A stretch of 64,000 nucleotides of DNA from Porphyra umbilicalis. Lineage: Eukaryota; Rhodophyta; Bangiophyceae; Bangiales; Bangiaceae. Position 1 is the stretch's first letter. Each line of letters opens with the position of its first letter. Position numbers and translations under genes: made by a program. Below, piece by piece: positions 1 to 10,647 of the stretch. The stretch lies in assembly GCA_002049455.2 (NCBI GenBank), contig KV919071.1:1-64000 (forward strand), read 5' to 3'. The notes below the pieces were generated by a model. That model ran no database searches. It saw only the letters and a program-made list of their open reading frames with translations, and was not told the origin of the DNA.

Positions 1-97
1 ACCGTCAAGCGCGGCCGACGCTGTGCAAAAAGCAGGCAGCCACGACAACGTCGAGCCGGGCAGATGCAGTCTCTACAAGCGCGACGCCCCGAGCACC

Positions 98-814
98 TCA
101 AATGGCGCAGACGACGAAAACGTCAAGGAGCGCGACGCCTGCCACCACCGCTGCCGCAATGCCCACGGGCAGGAATATCTTGCGGGTGCGCTCAATAATC
201 GCGTCATAGCACCCGCTCGGCGATGGGGTGGTCAGCGATGACGGGCACGATGGGCACCGGAGCTGCTCCTCTGCGGTGCACGGGGTGCCGCTGATCGTCA
301 CCCCATTGACGCACGCGTCGCAGTCGCCATCGTCAAAGCCCGCGCAGCCAAAGTTGGCTTGGATGTCGCACGCGTGCGCGACCGTGTTCGGGTCCGCGCT
401 CGTGACCGTCCGCACCCAGCTGTCGCGGACGATCGTCTCCACGGCGTCGGGGCGGTTGTTCGACGCGATGAGGAGGGTGACGACGGCGACCAAGACGAGG
501 GCGGCGGTGACAACGAGGGTGGCGAGCACAAACATCACCCGGAAGATAGTGCCGATACAGCTGCGGGAGACAGCGCACAGCGCACAAACAGAGGTGGCCA
601 GCAGCGCGCCGCCAATGACCATGGCGGCGACGCCGAGCGTGAGGAAGCTGTCAATAAATCCGCTGCCCGTCCACTTCAAGTTGACGGGGCCCCCATTCTG
701 GGCCAGCTGCAGCCACAGGCCAACGCCGAGAAAGCCGGCACCGCCGAGCAACAGGAGCGAGAGGAAGAGGGAGTGGAACGTGAGTGCGCCCTTGCTGCCG
801 CCGTGGCCACCCAT
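98..814 (-). CDS. Tetraspanin family membrane protein
   Basis: Reads as a 238-residue four-pass membrane protein, the usual tetraspanin size. Hydrophobic segments lie at about residues 13-36, 56-80, 88-114 and 217-238. A short loop separates TM1 from TM2, and a large loop of about 100 residues separates TM3 from TM4. The large loop is cysteine-rich (FGCAGF, DCDACVNG, CPSCP, SGCYDAI), as in the tetraspanin EC2 domain, where disulfides hold the fold. The family hallmark CCG is CAG here, so the first conserved cysteine pair is altered. Known tetraspanins organise membrane microdomains and partner proteins at the plasma membrane or vesicles; the partner here is unknown. I chose the ATG at 814 (MGGHGGSKGALTF); the open frame runs further upstream but only as proline/arginine-rich low-complexity sequence. 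It stops right after TM4 with almost no cytoplasmic tail, so a missed 3' exon is possible. Confidence 0.8.
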   Translation of the reverse strand: MGGHGGSKGALTFHSLFLSLLLLGGAGFLGVGLWLQLAQNGGPVNLKWTGSGFIDSFLTLGVAAMVIGGALLATSVCALCAVSRSCIGTIFRVMFVLATLVVTAALVLVAVVTLLIASNNRPDAVETIVRDSWVRTVTSADPNTVAHACDIQANFGCAGFDDGDCDACVNGVTISGTPCTAEEQLRCPSCPSSLTTPSPSGCYDAIIERTRKIFLPVGIAAAVVAGVALLDVFVVCAI

Positions 815-1929
815 GGTGAAGCGCGTGCGGAGAGGGGGTCGGGGAAGCTCGGCGACGTAGAGGGGAAAGATACGTGGAATACGTCTACCGTGCCCGTACA
901 CGGCCGCACGCGGTGGAAGAGGGAACGCCGACCACGTCGGTGGGTGTGCCCTTGGGGAAACGGGGGGGCGGCACGCAGCTGGTGTCGGGAGAGAGAGCGG
1001 TGACACCACTGAAAGAGGGTGTGGGGAGGAGCACTGGCAGCATGCCAAGCCGAGACGCGCAGACGTGCTTTATGGCGGCCGGTGCCCCTCTCAACGGGCG
1101 GCATCCACGGGTTTCGACGCCAGCGCAGTGGTGGCTGCGCGAGCCCCCCTGTCTGGCCCGAGCGATGGGGCCCAACGGTGCCGTAACAGCTCGATCGCGG
1201 GCTGCCACGACGAGGCGGGAGAAGCAACGAGGAGTGTCGCCGAACAGCAATGACACCCTTGTGGTGAGATGCCGCTCGCGGTTGGCCCAACCACACGCTA
1301 TTTGTCAACGTGCTGGCGAGGTTGCTGTCCGCGTCGAGTGTACCTCCGCTCAGTGTGGTCGGACAGCTGGTGTGGCAGATGCATCGTTAGCATTGACTAA
1401 GTTTCCCAACCGTGCCCAACGGTTCCCCAACGGACGGCCCGTTGAGCCCAACCTCTAACTAAACGCGAAACCTTTCGACTCCGTGGGCTCGCGATGGTCC
1501 TATGTCAAACACGATAGAGACGAGGCAGGGCGGCGTTAAGTACCCGATTGGTGCATTAAAGTAGACCTGACCGAGCCTAACGACTCTAGGCGATTGCAAT
1601 GACATCGTGGGGATGGTACTTGGCGTGTTCTTCAGGCGCGGGCCCACCCAAAGACACGGCGGGAAGCGCAGCAGCCGCTTGCGCAGCTCTCTGATGAGCC
1701 ACGTGCCCAAGCTGCGAAGGGGGAGCTCGCGTGTGCCGACCTGTCCACGTGACATCAGGCCACTTGTCGTTGCGGTACGACACTGGGGCATGCTGACGGG
1801 GACAGATGGAGCTCGGATTACCCTACGCGGCGCACTTGGGCTGCCAAGAAAAAGGAAGGGACGGCGAACACCGGCATAGTGTTGCTCCACTGGGTCAAAG
1901 GAGCACAGTGTCCACAGATTAGCAACGTC
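815..1929. other. Intergenic, no gene supported
   Basis: About 1.1 kb upstream of the tetraspanin gene. Open frames on both strands are short and overlap each other without domain signals. It probably holds the tetraspanin promoter, but I see no clear motif. Confidence 0.4.
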
Positions 1930-2154
1930 CTACGGATAAAAGACGCTCAAAAAGTAATGCATTGCTAGGCGCTCAGCGAGCGGGCTGTCCGGCGCGGGAA
2001 CCAAAGCCCCAAAGCCCTTGCGCTCCGTCAGCTCCGCGAAGTCGGCCACGATATGGATCACCCGTCGGACGCGGGCGAACGGCACCACTCGCAGGGCGCA
2101 GTTCGTGTCGTTGTCGTGCTTGTGCCACCGCAAATGCGAGCAGCCACGACGCAT
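1930..2154 (-). pseudogene. Possible C-terminal fragment of a DNA transposase
   Basis: A 74-residue frame containing RVRRVIHIVADF and ending YFLSVFYP before its stop. A valine-rich R-x-V-H-I-V-x-D-F stretch followed by a tyrosine/phenylalanine-rich end is reminiscent of the C-terminal tails of CACTA/Plavaka-like transposases. No catalytic domain is visible upstream, so at most this is a relic. It could equally be a chance frame or an exon of an unknown gene. Confidence 0.2.
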
Positions 2155-2170
2155 GAGCGGGCAGCCGGGC

Positions 2171-3100
2171 TCACCAGCTACAGGCTACATCTCCGCAATA
2201 ACGAACTTGTCCCCCTGCGGCGGCGGCGGCCGCCGCCGCCGCCTGCGCCGCCGCCTCGGTGAGTTGCAAGTTGGACGACGCAGGCGTCAACTCCACCTCG
2301 ACGCCCGCCAGCGGCGCCCACACCTCGGCCGCCACCGCCGCGTTGACAGCCGCCGATCGCGACGTGGCCTCTCGCATCGCCCTTGCCGCGTCGAGGCGGG
2401 AGCGGCGCACGTCGACGTAGCCACCCGACATGGCGCTCCGCCGGTTGATTTTATCCTCGTCGAGCGTCACTCAGTCGACGGCGTATGCGCGGGAGGCGGC
2501 GGCGGCCACGGCGATGTTCCGCGCGACGAACGTGCGGCCCCACACTGCCAGCACGGCAGGACGGAGGCGCGCCTTCCGCCGTATCTTGTCGACGAGTGGC
2601 ACCGTGTCGGGGCCCTTGCGGGGGGGGGGGGAAAGGGGCGAGGGGGCGCCGCCCCCCCCACCCCCGCCCCCGCCCCTACCCACCCGCTTGAGCGGAGTAA
2701 GCGTGAAGTACCCCTACCGCGCGCGCCGCAGCGTGCCGTCGAGCGTCGCCGCCGACTCGTGCGTGTCGGCGACCACGTGGCTCACGGCGCCGCCGGCGGT
2801 CACGTCGGCGGCGGTCGCAATCGCGGCCTCGACGGCAACCAAGCTCAAGAGAGGACCGTACACACGGCCGGTGAGGCGGGTGACGAAGGCGCTGCCGGTG
2901 CCGGCGCCGCCGAGGCGGCGACGGTGGCGAGCGCGTCGGCTGTGGATGCCTTCATTGACGGGGATGTGGCGGTCGCAGCGGCTGCCCTCTTCTCCACATC
3001 GCATACAGAAGACCTTACCTCCACAGCAGTCGCACGCATCTTTTCGTTCGCTACTTTCGCCATCTTCTGCTTTCACATCAAGCGTGGTTGAAAAGAACAT
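2171..3100 (-). CDS. Hypothetical protein, coding signal split over several frames
   Basis: Four overlapping minus-strand frames give protein-like sequence in order: ATG at 3100 or 3063 (MAKVANEKMRATAV), then TGSAFVTRLTGRVYGPLL...VTAGGAVSHVVADTHES down to about 2718, then VDKIRRKARLRPAVLAVWGR... to 2471, then MSGGYVDVRRSRLDAARAMR... to the stop at 2171. A GTAGGG donor near 2716 and an AG after the poly-C run near 2617 could bound a 100-bp intron, although the phases do not agree exactly; the G-run at 2620-2632 may be miscounted. The central part is alanine/valine-rich and helical, loosely like senescence-domain (ERD7-type) proteins, but I would not assign that function. Confidence 0.35.
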
Positions 3101-4164
3101 GACACACAGAATGCGTCGTTCTACATATCAGCATGCCCACCTGCCGGTACCGGTCCAGGCCAGCCTCAAAAAACGCAGCATCACGGCCTGTAGCGCGGGT
3201 CAGCACGACGCGGCGTAGCTGCAGACAACACGCACAGAACCACGGTCTGCTTCCATCCCCCGAGCCCGCGCGGCCTGTGCACGCAGGAAGGGCTTGTTGA
3301 CTGGTTGGCTGCCAGAATAAATACATGACTGCAGAACCACAGTCCATAACATGAGCAAAAGTCGGGTAGTTGGAGACGTGCTCCCCGCCGATGGCATCTG
3401 TGTGGCCAGAAAGCTCTGTCCTTGCACGCAATCGCGTCAGACTCACGCGCTTGGCTCCGTCGGGACATTGCCCAGCGGTTCCTCAACGCTCTTCAACGAA
3501 GGAAAGGGCTTCAACGAACGCCTCACAGTACCCAACAACGCCCAACTAAAAGCAGACGCGTCGGGCCTCAACCTCCAACGGCTCCCCAATGGAAAGGGCA
3601 TCCGTTGGGCAACTTAGTCAGAGCTGACGATTGTGGGCCCGCACTGTCCGCAGCTGGCACCCGCTCGATCTGGGCTCTGCGAGGGGCGGCAGCCGGACCG
3701 TTTCAGCCGTTATAGTGTGTCACCAGTTCTGCCACGACGAGAGGCCTCCTCTCGAGTGTACCGCGAAGATCCTCGAAGTGTCCTTATCATGTAGCACCCC
3801 ATGTGTTGTAGATTACAGCATGGCACATCCATGCACACAGCATGGCACATCCATGCTGTATTCTACAACACAGAGTCAGTGAAGCAATTTTGTACTGAAT
3901 TGATTGTGCGCATCAAGACCAAACGAACAACGCCTCGCCATCCGACATACCCTTCTCGCCATCATCGACATAGTGTACGGCATATGATGGACGTCGGGCC
4001 GTGGTACGTATGGTGCCAGTTGTGACGCATCGAGCAGTTCCGGTGGGCTCGTCGCTCGGTCATCGCTACCCGGTGGCACCCGACCACTCTGTTCCCTTCC
4101 TTCCCCCCTCCCCTTTTCTCCACTCTTTCAACCGCCTTTTGGTGCATCCCTTCCCCCCCGCACG
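3101..4164. other. Intergenic between divergent genes
   Basis: About 1 kb separating the hypothetical minus-strand gene from the metallo-hydrolase-like gene. It is lower in GC than its surroundings and holds the cruciform-like repeat at 3807-3867. The last 80 bases before 4165 are pyrimidine-rich (CCCTTCCTT, CCCCTCCCC), a common 5' leader pattern for genes in this window. No convincing ORF. Confidence 0.4.
3807..3867. repeat. Imperfect cruciform with internal direct repeat
   Basis: The 17-base arms at 3807-3823 and 3851-3867 are reverse complements with one mismatch. A 17-base motif (AGCATGGCACATCCATG) is directly repeated at 3817 and 3839 with a 22-base period. The block can fold into a hairpin; it may be a small foldback element. 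Confidence 0.6.
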
Positions 4165-5061
4165 ATGTCGGTCAACGCGGACCAAATCAAGCGCCCGTCA
4201 GGCACCTTTGCGCCGGTCGCCGCCCACGGCCCGTTGGAGCACCTCTGGGGCCGCACCGGCGCATCCGAAACCGCCACTGCCGCCGCCGCCGACGCGCCCG
4301 TGGACGGCGTGTGGATTGTCCATGGGTCGTTCCCCATGTCCCCCGCTGGCACCTTCCCCCGCACCATGACGGTGGTGCGGCATAGCGGCGGCCGCCTGGC
4401 CATCATCAACTCGATGCGCTTGGGGGACGCGGGGGAGGCCGCCCTCCGCGCCCTCGGCACCGTCGACGCGGTGGTGCGGCTCGGCAGCTTCCACGGCGTC
4501 GACGACGACTACTACGTGCGGACGTTTGGGGCGACCGCGTACGCCATTCCGGGGAGCCCCCTGCCGCCAGGCGCGGCGGAGCCGGTGTGGATGGCCACCG
4601 CGGCCGGGGAGGACGGCTCCCCACCGCCGCCGCTGCCCATCCCGGGCGCCTCGCTCTTCATCTTTCAAGTGGCCAAAGCGGAGGGAGCATTGTACTTGCC
4701 CGGCGTTGGGCCGGCCGCGGCGGCCGGCGGCGGCGGCAACGGCGACGGCGGGGAGAGCCGCGGCACGCTCGTCCTCTGTGACAGCCTCATCAACATGGGG
4801 CCCCGCCCCCCGCACCTGAGCTGGCTCATGGCGACCATCTTTCGGGTGGCGGGCTTTACGGGCCTCCGCCCGGCGCCGATTTGGTACAAGGGCGTCAAGC
4901 AGCTCGGCGGCGTCGACGACGCGTACATGGTGGCCGAGTACGAGCGCCTGCTGACCGAATGTCCGTCAGAGGCGGTCATTTTTGTGCACGGGGATGTCAT
5001 CCCGAGCGGCGCGCGGGAGCGCATTGGCGAGGTCGTGCGGGCGCTCGTGCCAGCGTCGTAG
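4165..5061 (+). CDS. Metallo-hydrolase-like (DUF4336/beta-lactamase-fold-like) protein
   Basis: A single-exon 298-residue protein. The pattern GTFPRTMTVVRHSGGRLAII, then ALGTVDAVVRLGSFHGVDDDYYV, then LVLCDSLINMG and AVIFVHGDVI follows the strand order of small metallo-beta-lactamase-fold proteins of the DUF4336 kind. The canonical HxHxDH metal-binding signature is not visible; a single His sits in SFHGVDDDYY and another in FVHGD, so catalytic activity is uncertain. No transit peptide is evident, suggesting a cytosolic location. The ATG at 4165 is preceded by a pyrimidine-rich leader and the frame opens just upstream of it, which supports this start. Downstream is a T-rich stretch (5158-5174) and no other gene for about 680 bases. 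Function in the cell is unknown. Confidence 0.7.
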   Translation: MSVNADQIKRPSGTFAPVAAHGPLEHLWGRTGASETATAAAADAPVDGVWIVHGSFPMSPAGTFPRTMTVVRHSGGRLAIINSMRLGDAGEAALRALGTVDAVVRLGSFHGVDDDYYVRTFGATAYAIPGSPLPPGAAEPVWMATAAGEDGSPPPPLPIPGASLFIFQVAKAEGALYLPGVGPAAAAGGGGNGDGGESRGTLVLCDSLINMGPRPPHLSWLMATIFRVAGFTGLRPAPIWYKGVKQLGGVDDAYMVAEYERLLTECPSEAVIFVHGDVIPSGARERIGEVVRALVPAS

Positions 5062-5743
5062 GACTAGACGTCGGGCGGCATGGTGGGGGAGGCGGGTCGC
5101 GGGTGGTCCGCCTGTTTGTTTTTTGGGGGGGTCTGGCTGTCTCAGTGTTTTGCTCGTCTTTTTTTTTTTTTTTTGTCTCTTTTGTTGTGACCTCTTGTTT
5201 CTTTTGTGGGGGGGTTGGGGGGGGTACGCATGCATGTACGTGGGTGTTTCGGAGAGGGGTGGGCTGGCGACTGCCGCACTACCAGCGTTCTGGTGCGGCG
5301 GAGCCACAGAAAGCCGGCCAGCGCACGCCCTGTATCCCTAGCACCGACGTCTTTACGCGCCACGGGTGGCCGCCCAGGGGCGCGGCCTGCACTGGGCGTG
5401 GGCGCTGCGCGCGGCGGGCACGCGCCACGGCCGTCGGGGGGCGCGCCAAGACCAATCTAGACGCGGGCGGGCGCGGCGGTCCACGCGCCGCGTGATCCGC
5501 CACCGGCCGTGGTGCGGCGCCTCGCGGATCGGCGGATCCAATCTCGCTGCGACGGCGGTTGGCACGGAATCGCTCGGCCCCGCGACCGCCTCCCCGCTGC
5601 CGACCGCCCCCGTCCACGCTCACCGCCTCCCCGCTGCCGACCGCCCCCGTCCACGCCACGCTCCTCGCGGTTTGGACGCGGCCCCCCCTGCCTCCCCTTC
5701 TCCCCATCCCCCCCCCCCCCCCGCCCCCACTACGGTCGCCGCC
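5062..5743. other. Intergenic
   Basis: Begins with a T/G-rich stretch containing a run of 16 T (5159-5174), probably the 3' end signal region of the upstream gene. It then becomes GC-rich. A duplicated segment of about 30 bases (GACCGCCCCCGTCCACGC core, near 5602 and 5639) lies just before the next start codon. No gene seen. Confidence 0.4.
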
Positions 5744-6634
5744 ATGGCACCAGCCGCCTTCCTCCCCGTCGGCGGCAGTCTGTGGGCGCCCGCCCGCGCC
5801 CTCGCCCCCCGCCCGCCACCCCGCGCGTGGGGCGGCCGCCGCGGGGGGGCCGCCACCCCCCCCCGCCCCCCCCCCGGACGACGCCCGTCGCAATGGCCGG
5901 CTTTGGCGGCGGCGGGCCGGCGGCCGCGCCCAAGAAAAAGGGCGGCAAGAAGGGCGGCGGCGGCGGCGGCGGCGGCGGCGCGCCGCCCGCCACGTCCCAC
6001 GCGACCGCCGCCAAGGCGTACGCGCGCCTCGTCAGCAGCGGCGCGAGCACGTGGGAGGTTGGCGTGCGCGCGCCGTCCATGGCCGGCGTGGCGGGCGGGT
6101 GGTCCAAGGTCGGCGCCGTTGCCGTCACGGGCGCCGCGCCGGCGGCGGCCGCCGCCGCCGCCGTGCCGCCGCCCGCATCGGCCGCGCCCGCCGACGGTGC
6201 CGACGGCGCCGACGGCGACGGCGACGGCGCCGCCGCCGCCGCCGACGACGACGCCGACGCCCCGTGGGCGGGCGACCCCGACGTGGAGGCGGCGGTGCGG
6301 GCGCACAAGCGGGGGATCTTGGACCACGGCAAGCGCCTGCTCCCGTCGCTCGGCGCGGCGCGGGGGTTGGAGATGGGCTACCGCCGCCTCCGCTCCGACG
6401 ACCCGGTGGTGGTGGCGGGGCGGGGGCCGGGCGGCGCCTCGCCGCCGACGCCCACCACGCCGGGCTGGGCGTGTGCGTTTGTGCGCGACGTGCCGGGGGG
6501 GGCGGGCACCGCGCCGCCGGGGGGGGGAAGGGGGGGGGGGGGGGGGGGGGGGGGTGTCGGGCGCCGCCCCGGTCGAGCCGACCGTGGGGGGGCCCCGCCG
6601 GCGGGGGCAGCCAAAGACCGGGACGGACGTGTAG
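5744..6634 (+). CDS. Plastid-targeted HHL1/DUF6523-like protein, frame broken at homopolymers
   Basis: ATG at 5744 opens a transit-peptide-like leader (MAPAAFLPVGGSLWAPARAL). It runs into a C-run at about 5861-5876 and continues, one frame over, as TTPVAMAGFGGGG, a plausible cleavage site. The mature part has a lysine/glycine linker, then TAAKAYARLVSSGASTWEV, WSKVGAVAVTG, VEAAVRAHKRGILDHGKRLL and LEMGYRRL. That order (a short beta segment, a helix 'A.....KR.IL.H...L.P.L', then 'E.GYR') matches small plastid proteins of the HHL1/DUF6523 type, which act around photosystem II maintenance in plants. The C-terminus probably lies in the frame ending GQPKTGTDV at 6634, reached by a second shift in the G-runs at about 6523-6554. 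The leader argues strongly for chloroplast import; the exact role is inferred only from family resemblance. Confidence 0.6.
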   Translation: MAPAAFLPVGGSLWAPARALAPRPPPRAWGGRRGGAATPPRPPPGRRPSQWPALAAAGRRPRPRKRAARRAAAAAAAAARRPPRPTRPPPRRTRASSAAARARGRLACARRPWPAWRAGGPRSAPLPSRAPRRRRPPPPPCRRPHRPRPPTVPTAPTATATAPPPPPTTTPTPRGRATPTWRRRCGRTSGGSWTTASACSRRSARRGGWRWATAASAPTTRWWWRGGGRAAPRRRRPPRRAGRVRLCATCRGGRAPRRRGGEGGGGGGGGVSGAAPVEPTVGGPRRRGQPKTGTDV

Positions 6635-7021
6635 GGGGGGGGGGGGGGGGGGGGGACGGCGGGTCCGCAGTGGGGCGCCGGCGCGCGCGCGCGCGCGCCC
6701 GCAACGTGCGCCGTGGCGGGTGTCGGGCGCCGGCACGTTGGGCGGCGGTGCGTGCGGCGGGCGCGACCGACCCCGCGCGCGTGGGCGGGGTGCGCGCCCA
6801 CCTGCGTCAACGTCACGGCGGCCGCGCGCACCGCCGGTACAGAAAAGCCAGGGGAAAAAAACGTCCATTCATCACTCACGCCGCGCCGTCCGCGTCGGCA
6901 CCCCGCACCGACGCCACCCTCTACTCCTACAGCCGCCCCCCCGCGCTCCACCCGCCCCCCTGCCGCCCCTGCCGCCCACACAACCGGGCGCGACGCGGGC
7001 ACGACGCGGCGCCGACGCCGC
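6635..7021. other. Short intergenic between convergent genes
   Basis: Starts with a G-run of about 20 (6635-6655) and an alternating GC stretch (CGCGCGCGCG at about 6681-6697) able to adopt Z-DNA. It presumably holds both 3' ends. No gene. Confidence 0.35.
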
Positions 7022-7313
7022 TCACGCCGCGTGCGCGTGCGGCGCCCCCCCCGCGCCCGCCAACGCCGCGCGCGCGCGGTCGAGCCACCCCGCCACCGCC
7101 GCGGCCACGCCGCCCGCCCCCCACGAGCGGAGCCACGCGACGAGGCGGGCGGTGGCAGACGCCAGCCCCCGCCGCAGCGCCCCGGGCGGGGCGACGGTTT
7201 GGTGGCCCGCCGCGCCAGCCGCGGCGGCGGCCGCCGCCTCGTCCCCCGACGCGGTCGCACTCACCTCACTCTCATCACCATCGTCGGCGAGCGCGCCGCG
7301 CGCGGCGGCCCCC

Positions 7314-7345
<32 letters not shown>

Positions 7346-8112
7346 CACACCGGCGGCGGCGGCAGCGGCAGCAGCGGCGCCCGGCGGCACCCCCCCCCCC
7401 CAGTCCCCCGGCCCGAGCGCCGCCGCCAGCTGCGCGAGGAGCGCCGGGTCGAGCCCCCCCCCCCCCTCCCCCCCGCGCCCCGCGAGGGCGTCCATCAACT
7501 CTTCGAGGGCGCCCGGCGGGAGCCCCCCCCCCCCCGGCGGCACGCCGCCGGCGGCGCCCTCGCCCGCCACCCCCCCCCCCGGCCCGCCGCCGAGCCCCCC
7601 CGCGCCGAGCGCCTCGGGCGGCAGCGCCGCCGCGTTTTCCACAAAATCCGACGCGACCAGCCCCGCGTACCGCTGCGTGGTCACAAAGCTGTCCACGGCG
7701 GCGGCACGCAACCCGGCCGCCGAATCGACGCGGCGGCGAGCCGTCGCCGCGGGGGACCCCAACGGCGGAATGTCCGCCGCCGACGAGCCGACGTCGGCGG
7801 CTGCCCACAGCCGATCCGCCTCGCGGGCAGCCTCGCGCAGCAGCGCGGCGGCGGCGGGGGCGTTCCACACGAGCTTGGCGCGCGCCGCGTAGATGCGCGC
7901 GATGCGCGCGAGGACGCCCCCGTCGGCGAGCTCCGCGAGCAACGCCGGGACGGTGGCGAAAAAGGGGAGGTCCGTGCCCATCCCCGACCGGTCCTCCACG
8001 ACCGTCAGCAGCGGCTCGAGGAGCATGGGGAAGGTGAGGAGCGCGTCGGCCATGGCCGCCCGCGGGTCCCCCGCCGACGCGGGGACGGGCATGTCGAGGC
8101 GCACGGCCGCGT

Positions 8113-8149
<37 letters not shown>

Positions 8150-9879
8150 CCCCTTTTTGGCTCGCTTGCCCCGCTTGGGCGGCCCGACGCCGCCAACGCC
8201 GCGGCCAATGGCGACCCCCAACGCCGCCGACAGCACCCAGTTGGGGTGGAGCGCGAGTGGCACGCCCGCGCCCACCGGGTGCGGCGCCGCCACGGCGGCG
8301 GCGACCCACCCCCCCCCCCCCCGAGGAGCGCCAGCGAGTCGAGGCACAGCCCGACGCCGACCGGGTCCGCCCCCGCCCCCCCGTCGAGCCCCCACAACAC
8401 CCGCCCCACCGACCACGCGGTCGCGTGCAGGCCCCGCGCCGACAACCCCTGCGCGTACCGCAGCAGGGAGCGGTAGAGCACGCGGTTGGGGGGCGCGCTC
8501 CACGGGAGCGCCACGCCCCGCGCGGCGGGCCCCCACGGGCGGTAGCCCGGCGAAAAGGCGCCCTCGAGCACCCCGAGGGCGCGCTCCACCGCCTCGGCGG
8601 CGCGCTCCCGCTCGCCCATCCCCCGGTACACCTCCCCGAGTTGCAGCAGCGCGCCCGCGTGGCCGGGGGCGGTGCTGAGCAGCGCCACCACGCCGTTGGG
8701 GTCCCCCGACGCAACGACGGACCGGAATTCCGCCTCGGCCGCCGCGTACGCGCCCGAGTAGGCAAACCGCCACGGGGTGACGCCGGCGGGGGCGGGGGCG
8801 GCGGCGGAGCCGCGGCGCTCTGCCGGCGGAATCACCTCCATCCCGAGGCCGGGCGTGGCGCCCGCCGACGCGGCGGCGCGCGGCGGCACGAGCACCGCGC
8901 CGCGGCGGCCGCCGCGGCCGCGGCGGCCGCCGGCGCCGCCCGCCGGCAGCGGGAGGCCCGCCGCCTCGTCCGCCGCCGCCGCCGCCGCCCGCTCCGCGGC
9001 GACCGCGCGGGCGCCAAAGAGGCGCTTGAGCTCCCCGTCGGCCGACAGGGCGGCCGCCTCGACGGCCATGAGGTCGGCGAGCCTCATCGGCGCCGGGCGG
9101 GGGGGGGCACCTTTTTGCCCCCCGCCGACGCGGGGGCGGCGGCCCGCCCCTTGGGCGCCGCCCCGCCGCCGCCCTCAATGGCCGCCACGAGGGCGGCCGT
9201 TTCCGCAGCTTCCGCGCGCCGCCGCGCTTTGGCCGCCGCTTTGGACTCTTTGACGCGGGGCGCCTTGGGGGCCGCCGCCGCGCGGCCGCCGCCGCGGCCG
9301 CCGCCACCCGCCTCGCCGACCGGGGGGGCGTCGGCGCCACCCGAGGCGAGGACGAGCGCCTCCACGTCCGCCATGGTCGCCGCGACGGACGCTTGGAAGG
9401 TCGGCGACCGCTCCTCGGCAGACCACGAGTAGGGGGGCGGGGACGGCGGGGGGGAGGTGGGGGGGGTACAACCGCAGCGGTCCCGTTGCTTCTTTGGGGG
9501 GGGGGGGCGGAGCGGCTGCTGCGACGGGCTCCGTGGCGGCCCCACGACGGCGGCGGCGGCGACCCGCCCCCGCCGCGGCCGCCGCCGGTGCGGGGGCGGG
9601 AGCATCCACGTCGGCGTCAGCCCCACCGTCGCCACCGTCCTCCGTGTCAGAGGACGACGAGTCGACCTCATCGCCGCTGCCGCCGAGCAGGTCAAAGGGG
9701 TTGAGGACGGCGCCAGCACCGGCGCCGGTGCCGGCACTCCCCACAGCGGCGGTGGTCGTTGGCGCCGCCGCCTCCCCCTCTGAGGACGACGAAGAGCCCC
9801 CCGCCGCCGCCGCCGCGTCGGCGGCCGCCCGCGCCTCGGCGGTCAGGCGCTCCTCCAGCCGCCGCGCCGCGCGGCTCAT
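7022..9879 (-). CDS. TCF25/Rqc1 homologue (ribosome-quality-control factor)
   Basis: Four successive minus-strand frames give one continuous TCF25-type protein of about 950 residues. The N-terminus is MSRAARRLEERLTAEARAA with an acidic serine-rich segment (GSSSSSEGE, VDSSSSDTED). A basic linker leads into LSADGELKRLFGARAV. The TPR-like core carries AEAEFRSVVASGDPNGVVAL, HAGALLQLGEVYRGMGERE and RALGVLEGAF, then NRVLYRSLLRYAQGLSARGL, the characteristic TCF25 order. It continues with HPNWVLSAALGVAIG and ADALLTFPMLLEPLL. Known TCF25/Rqc1 joins Ltn1/listerin and Rqc2 on stalled 60S subunits. The frames switch at homopolymers: the G-runs at 9496-9507 and 9099-9107 and the C-run at about 8309-8322, each with homology on both sides. 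It is longer than the human protein (676) because of glycine/alanine-rich insertions. Family assignment is firm; frame-level detail is not. Confidence 0.82.
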
Positions 9880-10647
9880 GGTGGCGTCGGAGAGTCAAAC
9901 AGCCGTGGGGTAAACAGGGGAGGGGCGTACCGGGCGGGTGGTGGAAGGGAGCGACCGCATGGAATGGCGGCGCTGGTAAAGCGACGCGGAGTCGGCTCGC
10001 GGCCACGTGGTCGCAACGGCGGCGTCGCGATGAGTCGTCTGGCCGAGGCTGGCCAGGCGTCGCCGACGATGGGGTTGATTGGATGACGTCGCCTGCTGAC
10101 ATTCAATAGAGAACAAACGGCAATTGACTCATCGATCTGCAACGACTAAATACGTGCGGAGAAGTTGGCTATTTTGGGCCGGTGGAACGCGCATGCAAAG
10201 AAAGGCGGGATCCGGATCAAGGGCTGCAGCTACAAGCGCTGGTGTTTTTGCCATTCACGCCCATGACCGCCCTGGTCATAGCGCTTCGAGCCATGAGCGG
10301 CAGCCGCGTGTCGCTACAACCTCCTGCTCGTCTCTGGGTCACTGGTTATTGGCCTGCTGCACAGAGGTCGACCCCCGTGCTCGGCTCACATGCGGGAGGC
10401 CGCTCTGACCGCGACTCGGCCACGCCCAGAGAACAAGATAAAAGAGATTGACCACAAATCAGGCCAAACACAGCAACGCGCGCGGCTTGCTTGCTCGGTC
10501 GTTCGCACACAGACACACAACACACGCAGAGCTGAACACGGGCCCCCCGGCGGCCCTCCCCCTTCTACGCAAGGCACTTGCTAACACACATACAGAGGTC
10601 GTCATGAAGAAACGGCAAGCAACGGGGTGCCCCACATACAAAACGCC
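9880..10647. other. Intergenic
   Basis: About 770 bases between the TCF25 start and the aldolase stop. Moderate GC, short non-overlapping frames only, no repeat or RNA signature recognised. The segment nearest 9880 should hold the TCF25 promoter. Confidence 0.35.
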
